Source: HyVt-443 sp964544655 (GTDB lineage Bacteria > Pseudomonadota > Gammaproteobacteria > Chromatiales > Chromatiaceae). From it: 64,000 bases of DNA. The translations under genes and the position numbers were made by a program. The stretch spans positions 19,461-83,460 of the forward strand of contig CAZJCM010000007.1 in assembly GCA_964544655.1 (NCBI GenBank), written 5' to 3'. Positions 8,841 to 15,666 of the stretch are shown one piece after another (the first letter of the stretch is position 1; each line of letters opens with the position of its first letter). The notes below the pieces were generated by a model that had not been told where the DNA came from, did not search any database, and saw only the letters and a program-made list of their open reading frames with translations.

Positions 8841-9774
8841 CGCGCCTCTCTGTTTCAGCGGTGCCGGCCTGGACCGGGCCGATGGCCTGCTGGGGGATGA
8901 GCAGTGGCTGGCCGGGCGGTTGACCCGGCCGGATACCCGGATCCTGCCCCTGTGGCGCAACAGGATTGCGCTGGATGATGACTGGAGCCTGCACCTGCTG
9001 GATAACCTGGCGGTGATCCGGGAACAGGCGGGCGTCCCTGTGTTTCTTGGATTACAGAAAGACCGGGCCTTGTTCGCTGTGGATCTGTCCGGCCTCGATG
9101 AGACCGTGGCCCGGGGGCTGGCAGGCGAGGCGCGTCTGGAGGGTCTGCGTCGGGCCGCGCCGGTCATGCATCCCCAGCAGGCGGCCATCGCTGGTTATGC
9201 CTGTGCGCTGTTGCGCTGGCACCACCACAACCGATTTTGTGGCCGCTGCGGCTCGCCAAGTGAGAGCCGCAATGGTGGCCACCGGCGGCTGTGTTTGAAT
9301 GCCGGGTGCAGCCGGGAGCTGTTTCCCCGCGTCGATCCGGCGGTGATCATGCTGGTGGAGCATGCTCCCCAGGATGGCTTGCCGGCCCGTTGCCTGCTGG
9401 GCCACCACCGCCGTATGGCTCCAGGACGCTATTCAACCCTGGCGGGGTTCGTCGAGCCCGGGGAGAGTCTGGAGGAGGCAGTGCGCCGTGAGGTCATGGA
9501 GGAGGTGGGGGTGCGGGTGGGGGCGGTGAGCTACCAGGACTCCCAGCCCTGGCCCTTTCCATCCTCGCTGATGCTGGGATTCCGCGCCCGCGCCGTCACC
9601 CGGACGATCCAGGTGGACGGGAAGGAGATCGACCGGGCCCGCTGGTTCAGTGCTGATGAGATCCGCCAGGGCGGCGACTGGGAGGATGGCGATGCTGAAG
9701 GCCGGTTGAGCCTGCCGGGCCACTACTCCATCGCCCGCCATCTGATCGACGGCTGGCTGGCCGAGCAACCCTGA
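8821..9774 (+). CDS. nudC: NAD+ diphosphatase / NAD-capped RNA hydrolase NudC
   Basis: A 317-residue Nudix hydrolase that splits NAD(H), and NAD caps on RNA, into NMN and AMP. The zinc ribbon CGRCG...C...C lies mid-protein (FCGRCGSPSESRNGGHRRLC). The Nudix box GFVEPGESLEEAVRREVMEE follows, and the SQPWPFPSSLMLGF motif is specific to NudC. I prefer GTG 8821 because GAGGA lies five bases upstream; an in-frame ATG at 8797 would deepen the overlap with the kinase gene. The coding region overlaps the histidine kinase end by 20 bases, so it is probably cotranscribed with the two-component genes. Confidence 0.93.
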   Translation: MPGWQADAPLCFSGAGLDRADGLLGDEQWLAGRLTRPDTRILPLWRNRIALDDDWSLHLLDNLAVIREQAGVPVFLGLQKDRALFAVDLSGLDETVARGLAGEARLEGLRRAAPVMHPQQAAIAGYACALLRWHHHNRFCGRCGSPSESRNGGHRRLCLNAGCSRELFPRVDPAVIMLVEHAPQDGLPARCLLGHHRRMAPGRYSTLAGFVEPGESLEEAVRREVMEEVGVRVGAVSYQDSQPWPFPSSLMLGFRARAVTRTIQVDGKEIDRARWFSADEIRQGGDWEDGDAEGRLSLPGHYSIARHLIDGWLAEQP

Positions 9775-9827
9775 ACCGGGTGCGAATTTGCCGAATGGCC
9801 GGGGTGGCGATCTCTGCCTGCTGCCGG

Positions 9828-10742
9828 TCAGTCATCCCCCCATACCAGCTGGCCTGCGCCGCTGAGGTCGTATCCGCCGAGAACGTCGGCCTGTTCCAGT
9901 ATGGCCGGGCTGTTCAGGCGGCGGGACAACTCCTGGAACAGGCGCCGGAACCAGATGGCCCGGGGCAGGGCCAGATCGAAGGATACCCAGCCGAAGCTGA
10001 TGAAGCCCAGGTCGTGCTCACTGGCGGTGGCCCGGGAACCAGGGGCGACGTCCGCCAGGTCCAGGTTGATGGCGGCTGCGGCTTCGCGTTCGGACAGGGT
10101 GGTCAGCGGGCTGTTCAGTGACGCGGTATTGCATCCCTGGCGGCTCAACAACTCCATCAGAAAACGCTGGCTGCCAGCGCCTTTCTGGCGCAGGGCCCAG
10201 CGGAAGTGGGTGTCGGTGAGCGTGTCGGGGTTGCAGGTGTGTTTGAGTACCGGTGGGCTCACCATCAGCCCCTGCTCCCGGCGAAAGGCGCGGATCAGCA
10301 CCCACTCGCGATGGCGGCTGTACTGGCGCAGCAGGGCCGGGTGGCGGGTCGCGCTCTCGTTTCCCGGACCCCAGTGCAGTATGCAGGCGTCCACCCGCCG
10401 GGACTGCAGCAGTTCCAGGCCCTGGCGGGTGCCGGTAGGGGTGTAGCTGAGCAGGGCGTGATCCTCCAGTTCCTGGGCCAGTTCCAGCACCACCCGATAC
10501 AGAAGGGGATCGTCGCCGCCGGCGATCACCAGCCGGTCGGTGAGCAGGCCGCCATGGGCGGAGTCCAGCATCCAGCGGTCGATCAGCTCTCTGGGGAACA
10601 TCCATTTTCCGGTCACCTTGGTGGCGGGGATACCCCCTTCGCTGACCAGGCTGTAGACTTTCTTTTCATTGAGATGCAGGTATTCCGCCACCTGTCTTAC
10701 GCTCATGAAGTTATCCGCTACGGCGTGGGGAAGTGCGTTCAC
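9828..10742 (-). CDS. HTH transcriptional regulator fused to a periplasmic-binding-protein-like domain
   Basis: A 304-residue cytoplasmic regulator. Residues 12-60 form an excisionase/MerR-like DNA-binding module (MSVRQVAEYLHLNEKKVYSL followed by KVTGKWMFPRELIDRWM). Residues 70-300 resemble a type II substrate-binding fold (LVIAGGDDPLLYRVVLELAQ, YTPTGTRQGLELLQSRRVDA, LGFISFGWVSFDLALPR), the PBP_like domain arrangement. It starts five bases after fdhD ends, so the two are one transcript. Proteins of this design are often linked to molybdate or tungstate metabolism. That, and a role in FDH control, is inference from neighbours. Confidence 0.8.
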   Translation of the reverse strand: MNALPHAVADNFMSVRQVAEYLHLNEKKVYSLVSEGGIPATKVTGKWMFPRELIDRWMLDSAHGGLLTDRLVIAGGDDPLLYRVVLELAQELEDHALLSYTPTGTRQGLELLQSRRVDACILHWGPGNESATRHPALLRQYSRHREWVLIRAFRREQGLMVSPPVLKHTCNPDTLTDTHFRWALRQKGAGSQRFLMELLSRQGCNTASLNSPLTTLSEREAAAAINLDLADVAPGSRATASEHDLGFISFGWVSFDLALPRAIWFRRLFQELSRRLNSPAILEQADVLGGYDLSGAGQLVWGDD

Positions 10743-10747
10743 GACCT

Positions 10748-11647
10748 TCAGGCCTCCAGCCGTTGGTGATGATCCATTACCGGGGGGGTGTCGGGAACGG
10801 CGTCGAACAGGATCTGATCGGCGCCGGTATAGACCAGGAAATGGCGGCCCTTGGCCCGGGCGATCAGGGTCACCCCCACCCGCTGTGCCACCTCGAACCC
10901 CATCTGGGTGATGCCGGAGCGGGAGAGCAGCACCGGGATGCCCATCTGTGCCACCTTGATCACCATCTCCGAGGTGAGGCGTCCGGTGGTATAGAACAGC
11001 TTGTCGTCACCGGTGGTGCGGTTCAGCCACATGTGGCCGGCGACCGCATCCACCGCATTGTGCCGGCCCACGTCCTCCACGAAGCGCAGGATGCGATCGC
11101 CCTGGCAGAGGGCGCAGCCGTGTACGGCGCCGGCCTGGCGATACACCTGATTGTGCTCCCGGAGTGCCTCGAGCAGTGCGTAGATGCGGGACTGCCGGAG
11201 CTGCACCCGGGGCAGGTGGATCTTGTCCAGATCCTCCATCAGGTCGCCGAATACCGTGCCCTGGCCGCAGCCGGTGGTGATGGTCTTGCGTCCCAGCCGC
11301 TGGTCCAGCCCTTCCACGCCGTCGAAGGTGGTGATGGCCACCGATCCGGTCTCCCAGTCCACCTGGATCGCCTTGATCTGCTCGATCTGCCGGATCAGCC
11401 GCTGATTGCGCAACCAGCCCAGTATCAGCAGTTCGGGTTGGGTGCCCAGGGTCATCAGGGTGACGATCTCGCGCTTGTCCAGATACAGGGTAAGGGCCCG
11501 TTCCGCAGCGATATGGCCGTCGCGGGGCTGGCCGTATTCATCGATGGCGGTGACCGCCTCGGCCGCCTTCAGGCCCTCGTCGGTCATCGCCGGCTGGTAT
11601 CGTTCAATGGCTGTCTGCATGGTCTTGTCCCGATCTGGTTGGGTCAT
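10748..11647 (-). CDS. fdhD: Formate dehydrogenase accessory sulfurtransferase FdhD
   Basis: About 299 residues. FdhD passes sulfur from a cysteine desulfurase to the Mo/W-bis-MGD cofactor and is required for FDH activity. Family stretches seen are EREIVTLMTLGTQPELLILG-type sequence (here KREIVTLMTLGTQPELLILG), CQGDRILRFVEDVGRHNAVD and TGRLTSEMVIKVAQMGIPVL. The N-terminal loop reads TTGCGQGTVFGD with one Cys rather than the E. coli-type CxxC, and a CALC pair occurs later. ATG 11647 is used, but no clear ribosome site precedes it; ATG 11620 is an alternative. It is transcribed divergently from the FDH structural operon and together with the HTH-PBP regulator. Confidence 0.93.
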   Translation of the reverse strand: MTQPDRDKTMQTAIERYQPAMTDEGLKAAEAVTAIDEYGQPRDGHIAAERALTLYLDKREIVTLMTLGTQPELLILGWLRNQRLIRQIEQIKAIQVDWETGSVAITTFDGVEGLDQRLGRKTITTGCGQGTVFGDLMEDLDKIHLPRVQLRQSRIYALLEALREHNQVYRQAGAVHGCALCQGDRILRFVEDVGRHNAVDAVAGHMWLNRTTGDDKLFYTTGRLTSEMVIKVAQMGIPVLLSRSGITQMGFEVAQRVGVTLIARAKGRHFLVYTGADQILFDAVPDTPPVMDHHQRLEA

Positions 11648-11791
11648 GGAGGTGGTTTCGCTGTTAAATGGTCTGGTTAACAAAGCAAGATCGGTTCCAC
11701 CCTTTGGTGAATATTGCGCTGTCGGGTTTCCTGGGGAATGTTCCGGCAGGTACTGATATGCAGCAAAGTTCAGCAGTGATCAGCTGACTGT

Positions 11792-11807
11792 ATGCACATC
11801 CGTGCAT
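11792..11807. promoter_or_regulatory. Candidate upstream activator site
   Basis: A perfect inverted repeat ATGCAC-ATCC-GTGCAT is centred about 135 bases upstream of the -24 element of the FDH promoter. That distance suits binding of an NtrC-type activator. Assignment to the regulator at 5334 is inference. Confidence 0.4.
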
Positions 11808-11933
11808 GGTGCGTTATGGACCGCCTGATGGTGGGGGGCGGGTCATTTCGTCCCACTGCCCTCATCCATTGTTGCGGCCCTTCCGGGTGTTGTTTCCCGG
11901 GCTGATGCCGGATGGCGCCCTCTGGAACATCAC

Positions 11934-11949
11934 TGGTATGCAACTTGCA
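11934..11949 (+). promoter_or_regulatory. Sigma-54 (-24/-12) promoter of the formate dehydrogenase operon
   Basis: TGGTATGCAACTTGCA matches the consensus TGGCACG-N4-TTGCW at 10 of 12 fixed positions, with the obligatory GG (11935-11936) and GC (11947-11948) spaced by ten bases. Expected transcription starts are near 11960, just ahead of the first gene of the operon. The divergent region 11648-11995 (348 bases) otherwise holds only the palindrome at 11792-11807 and weaker repeats. Confidence 0.7.
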
Positions 11950-11995
11950 CTGGGATGGCATCTATCGTCGTTACAGACAGGTGCTGCCATTGAGC

Positions 11996-12499
11996 GTGAA
12001 ATCCCCGGATCTCAATGACCCGAAACTCCCCGACTGCTTTCCGGTGGCGGTGATCATGGAGCGGACCGCCGTGTCAGGAAACCCATGGATCGATCACACC
12101 TGGCAGGCGGTGGGGGTGGCGGTGGATGGGGAGCCGGATCGGGAGGAAATCCCGGTGGACGGCAAAGGGGCGACGCGGCGTGTGCTGCATCATGGCTTTC
12201 TGGTACGTCTGTTCGTGGATGAGTGTGAAAGCTATTACCACAATCTGCTTTCCCCCAGTCCCAGCTGTTACGTGATCGCCTCGCTGGACCTGGATGATGT
12301 GCCCATCCCCCGTTACATCAGCCTCAGTTTCGATGAGGCCCATGCCTACCTGGAAGGTGAGGAGGAGCTGTTCAGCGTGGATATGCCTCCTGAACTCTAT
12401 CGCTGGACCGAGGCCTTCGTGCTGGCCCATTACGTCCCGCAGAAACGCACCAAGCGCAAGCTGAAAAACTGGTCTGAGGAGGGGAGGTCGTCACCATGA
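11996..12499 (+). CDS. DUF3305 protein, first gene of the FDH operon
   Basis: A protein of about 167 residues with the DUF3305 opening FPVAVIMERTAVSGNPWIDH and the typical end FVLAHYVPQKRTKRKLKNW. DUF3305 genes occur almost only at the head of formate dehydrogenase operons, next to DUF3306; their molecular role is not established. Start choice: an ATG at 11912 lies upstream of the -12 promoter element and so would not be in the message. GTG 11996 (alternatives GTG 11981, TTG 11990) leaves about 15 residues before the conserved block. No strong ribosome site is visible. The stop overlaps the DUF3306 start (ATGA). Confidence 0.82.
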   Translation: MKSPDLNDPKLPDCFPVAVIMERTAVSGNPWIDHTWQAVGVAVDGEPDREEIPVDGKGATRRVLHHGFLVRLFVDECESYYHNLLSPSPSCYVIASLDLDDVPIPRYISLSFDEAHAYLEGEEELFSVDMPPELYRWTEAFVLAHYVPQKRTKRKLKNWSEEGRSSP

Positions 12500-13050
12500 C
12501 TGAGTCCGATATTACCGCCATCCAGGATGATGACGATGGGTTCGTCGGCCGCTGGTCGCGGCTCAAGCGACAATCTGCTGATGACCCGGTCGAGACGCCC
12601 CCTGCCATGCAGCCGCCCGGGATCGACGGGCCTGCTTCGGAACTGGAGCTGACGGACCAGGATATGCCACCACTGGAAAACCTGACTGCAGAATCCGATT
12701 TCACGCCGTTCCTGTCACCGAAGGTGAGTGAATCCCTGCGCCGGCTGGCCTTGCGCAAGCTGTTCCATGACGACGCCTTCAACCTCTGCGATGGCCTCGA
12801 TGACTATGCGGAGGATTTCACCGGGTTCAGCGGTATGGCCGGCCTGGTGACCGCGGATATGAAGTACCAGCTGGAGCGGCTGTTGCAGAAGGAGTGGGGG
12901 GAGGGGGTTGAGGATACGATTCCAGCCGACGAGGCGACGCTGGCCGCGGCAACCGCCGCTGAAGATGCCCCGCCTTCCACGCCACTGTCCAAGGCCCCCG
13001 CTGTTGATGTTGTCACCACCGATACAGACCAGGATGAGGTTAAAGCATGA
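12496..13050 (+). CDS. DUF3306 protein of the FDH operon
   Basis: A 184-residue soluble acidic protein. The block FVGRWSRLKRQ near the N-terminus and the LRRLALRKLFHDDAFNLCDGL and LDDYAEDFTGF stretches are the DUF3306 signature. The C-terminal third is Ala/Asp/Pro-rich and poorly ordered. It always travels with DUF3305 in FDH gene clusters and may help FDH assembly, but no reaction is known. It is translationally coupled on both sides: the start overlaps the DUF3305 stop and the stop overlaps the next start by four bases. Confidence 0.85.
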   Translation: MTESDITAIQDDDDGFVGRWSRLKRQSADDPVETPPAMQPPGIDGPASELELTDQDMPPLENLTAESDFTPFLSPKVSESLRRLALRKLFHDDAFNLCDGLDDYAEDFTGFSGMAGLVTADMKYQLERLLQKEWGEGVEDTIPADEATLAAATAAEDAPPSTPLSKAPAVDVVTTDTDQDEVKA

Positions 13051-14636
13051 CCATTGAAACAGCCCCTGATCCACGTACCCATGCCTTGGCCGCCATGGCG
13101 GCACTGCCAGTGCAGGCCACCGGACTGGTGGCCTACCATGCCGGAGGACGGGTGCTGGTGATCGGGCCGGCCGACCAGATCGACGTCGCAGATCGCCTGG
13201 CAGACCAGCTGACGGCAATACCCTTGCCGCTGGATGCAGACGACACCGAAGGCCCGCAGGTGGATGGGCGCTCGCTCCAGCTTCAGGGTTATCTGGGGAA
13301 ATTCCGGCTGCGGCTGGGGCGGGGGGAGGAGGCGTTGTCCCTGGAGGCGGATATGGTGCTCGACCTGAGTTCCAGCCCCCTGCTGGAGATGCCGATGAAG
13401 CCGCCCGGCTATGTGGCGCCTGACCCGGAGGATGAATCGTCACTGGCGGCCGCCCTGGATGAGCTGGCGGGCCTGACCGGCACCTTCGACAAGCCCCAGT
13501 ACTTTCGCTACGACGCCGACCGTTGTGCCCATGCCCGCAACGGCGTTACCGCCTGCACCCGCTGCCTCGATGCCTGCCCGGCCGAGGCGATCCGCAGTCT
13601 GGGAGAGGTGATCCAGGTGGATCCGTTTCTGTGTCAGGGGGGTGGCGCCTGTGCCAGTGCCTGCCCCAGTGGGGCTATCGGTTATGCCTATCCGATTCTG
13701 GGTGACCTGATCGGGCGCATCCGTCGGCTGTTGATGGCCTTTGCCGATGCGGGGGGGCGGGATCCGGTAGTGCTGTTTCATGCCCGGGGCAGCCTGCCTG
13801 AAGCGCTGCTGACGCAGTATCCCCGGTTGCTGCCGGTGGCTGTGGAAGAGGTGGCCAGCGTGGGACCGGAGGCTTGGCTGTCGGCCATGGCCTATGGGGC
13901 CAGCCGGGTGATCGTCGACCTGGAATCCCCGATGCCGCAGCAGATAGAGCGGGCCCTCCGGGAACCGTTGCAGATGACGGAGGAAATCCTGCACGGCCTG
14001 GGGTATCCCCGCGACGCACTGGCCATGGGGGCGGTGGAATCGCTGCTGGCCGCGGATGATGTGGCCATGCCGGTGATCGCGCCGGCCCGCCATGCGGCCA
14101 TGGATGACAAGCGCACAGCGCTGTTTCTGGCCCTGGATCATCTGCAGCAGCAGGCCTCCAATCCCCGGCCGATGATCAATCTGTCCGCGGGGGCCCCGTT
14201 TGGCGCTGCCGTGGTGGAGGCCGGCTCCTGCACCCTTTGCATGGCCTGCGCCAGCGTCTGCCCGGGGCATGCGCTGCAGGATGGCCAAGGCCAGCCCCAG
14301 CTGCGTTTCATCGAGGCCAACTGCATCCAGTGTGGCCTCTGCACCCGGACTTGCCCGGAAGACGCCATCTGGATCACCCCCCGCCTGTTGCTCGATCCGG
14401 AGATCCGCAGCCGTCCCAGAGTGCTGCATGAGGAAGAGCCGTTCTGCTGTGTCAGCTGCGGCAAGCCCTTTGCCACCCGCTCCGTCATCGACGGCATGCT
14501 TGCCAGGCTCTCGGGCCACTGGATGTTTCAGACCGAACGGGCGCGTCAACGCCTGAAGATGTGCGACGACTGCCGGGTAACGGATGTTGTACAGGACCAG
14601 GAGGCGATGCAGCTGGAGGAGATTACCCGCCAATGA
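13047..14636 (+). CDS. Polyferredoxin-like 4Fe-4S protein of the FDH operon
   Basis: A 529-residue cytoplasmic iron-sulfur protein. Four 4Fe-4S binding stretches are visible: CTRCLDACPAEAI and CQGGGACASACPSGAI around residues 170-215, and CTLCMACASVCPGHAL and CIQCGLCTRTCPEDAI around residues 395-445. A Cys-rich tail (FCCVSCGKPF ... MCDDC) looks like a zinc or further metal site. Proteins of this layout sit between DUF3306 and the TorD-type chaperone in proteobacterial FDH operons. It may carry electrons to or from FDH or aid cluster delivery; this is not established. The opening ATGACCATTGAAAC is shared exactly with the next gene. Confidence 0.88.
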   Translation: MTIETAPDPRTHALAAMAALPVQATGLVAYHAGGRVLVIGPADQIDVADRLADQLTAIPLPLDADDTEGPQVDGRSLQLQGYLGKFRLRLGRGEEALSLEADMVLDLSSSPLLEMPMKPPGYVAPDPEDESSLAAALDELAGLTGTFDKPQYFRYDADRCAHARNGVTACTRCLDACPAEAIRSLGEVIQVDPFLCQGGGACASACPSGAIGYAYPILGDLIGRIRRLLMAFADAGGRDPVVLFHARGSLPEALLTQYPRLLPVAVEEVASVGPEAWLSAMAYGASRVIVDLESPMPQQIERALREPLQMTEEILHGLGYPRDALAMGAVESLLAADDVAMPVIAPARHAAMDDKRTALFLALDHLQQQASNPRPMINLSAGAPFGAAVVEAGSCTLCMACASVCPGHALQDGQGQPQLRFIEANCIQCGLCTRTCPEDAIWITPRLLLDPEIRSRPRVLHEEEPFCCVSCGKPFATRSVIDGMLARLSGHWMFQTERARQRLKMCDDCRVTDVVQDQEAMQLEEITRQ

Positions 14637-14680
14637 TCCTGCCGGTTCGGATCCGTTTCCGTTATCGGTCACTCTTTTCC

Positions 14681-14699
14681 CGCCGGAGCTGGTCCGGCG
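14681..14699 (+). repeat. Hairpin between the polyferredoxin and chaperone genes
   Basis: Perfect arms CGCCGGA and TCCGGCG enclose a five-base loop in the 96-base gap. There is no T tract, so it is more likely an mRNA processing or stability element than a terminator. Confidence 0.4.
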
Positions 14700-14732
14700 A
14701 TTGCAACATATTCCCAGAGGGCCAGACCAATC

Positions 14733-15386
14733 ATGACCATTGAAACGACAGCAGCCTGTGAACAGGATCCATTGCCCCCGGCCTTGACGGCAGGGGCCGA
14801 TGAGGCAGCGGGTGCGCAGGAGCAGCAGTCCCGGGCCGTGGCCTATGGCCTGATTGCAGCACTGCTGCGGTCCCCGCCGGATCGGGCATTACTGGCTCAG
14901 GTGGGGGAGCTGTCACAGGTGAACAGTGGTGGTGATGACCTGGCCCTGGCGTGGTCCATGCTGGGCCTGGCCGCCCGCAGCAGCGCCCCGGAGGCGGTGG
15001 ACGATGAGTTTCACGATCTGTTCATCGGCCTGGGCCGGGGTGAGCTGATGCCCTACGCCTCCTGGTATCTGACCGGTTTTCTCATGGAACGGAACCTGGG
15101 CCTGTTGCGCGACGATCTGGCCCGCCTTGGCATCGAGCGTGATCCATCGGTGGTGGAGCCGGAGGACCATATGGCGGCGCTCTGTGAGGTGATGCTGCTG
15201 TTGATCAGGGAGGGACGGGATTTCGAGGAGCAGGCGCGCTTTTTCGATCGGCATCTGGCGCGCTGGTGCGGCGCCTTCTTCGCCGATCTGAGTGGTGCAA
15301 AATCGGCCATCTTCTATCGTAACCTGGGACGTTTTGGCACCGCCTTCTTTCAACTGGAACAACGGTATTTTTCCATGCAGGTTTAA
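14733..15386 (+). CDS. TorD-family molecular chaperone for formate dehydrogenase
   Basis: A 217-residue cytoplasmic chaperone of the TorD/DmsD family. It should bind the Tat signal of FdhA and hold it for cofactor insertion. Family features are the helical YGLIAALLRSPPDRALLAQV start, EFHDLFIGLGRGELMPYASW with YLTGFLMERNLGLLRDDLA, and EDHMAALCEVMLLLI. About 40 N-terminal residues are extra and low in complexity. It lies 96 bases after the polyferredoxin gene and 60 bases before the small Tat protein gene, in the order seen in other proteobacterial FDH operons. Confidence 0.9.
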   Translation: MTIETTAACEQDPLPPALTAGADEAAGAQEQQSRAVAYGLIAALLRSPPDRALLAQVGELSQVNSGGDDLALAWSMLGLAARSSAPEAVDDEFHDLFIGLGRGELMPYASWYLTGFLMERNLGLLRDDLARLGIERDPSVVEPEDHMAALCEVMLLLIREGRDFEEQARFFDRHLARWCGAFFADLSGAKSAIFYRNLGRFGTAFFQLEQRYFSMQV

Positions 15387-15446
15387 CCAGGGACCTGTAT
15401 CCGGGAACGAATTTTGGATCGAGACCCCTGATCGGGAGGAGACGAG

Positions 15447-15653
15447 ATGAAGAGTGATTACAAGCCGGTGGACGGCGAACGACGCAGATTTCTCAGTGGC
15501 GCGGCAGCGGCCGGTGTCGGCAGCGTAGTGGCTGCCGCCGTCCCGGGCAGTGCCCTGGCCGGTGCCGAACAACAACCGGATGAAGCGGGCAGTGGCAAGG
15601 GCTACCAGCTCTCCCAGCACGTCCTCGACTATTACAAGAGCGCAGCCAGCTAA
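15447..15653 (+). CDS. Small twin-arginine signal protein of the FDH operon
   Basis: A 68-residue protein of the type annotated as formate dehydrogenase region Tat target. The motif GERRRFLSGAAAAG, with Arg12-Arg14 followed by a hydrophobic Ala/Val stretch and an ALA-type cleavage site, makes a Tat leader. Only about 30 residues remain after cleavage (ending VLDYYKSAAS). GGGAGGAG is well placed before the ATG. The role is unknown. A periplasmic small subunit or assembly partner of FDH is plausible because the gene keeps this position in many operons. Confidence 0.85.
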   Translation: MKSDYKPVDGERRRFLSGAAAAGVGSVVAAAVPGSALAGAEQQPDEAGSGKGYQLSQHVLDYYKSAAS

Positions 15654-15666
15654 AGGGGAACCGCAT

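Noticed and set aside
7134..9188. A 684-codon open frame on the minus strand opposite the kinase and nudC
   Set aside because: Same reasons: it shadows conserved coding sequence and has no domain or ribosome site.
11912..11995. ATG 11912 as the start of the DUF3305 protein
   Set aside because: The -12 element of the sigma-54 promoter (11947-11948) lies downstream of this codon, and the extra residues do not look like the family.
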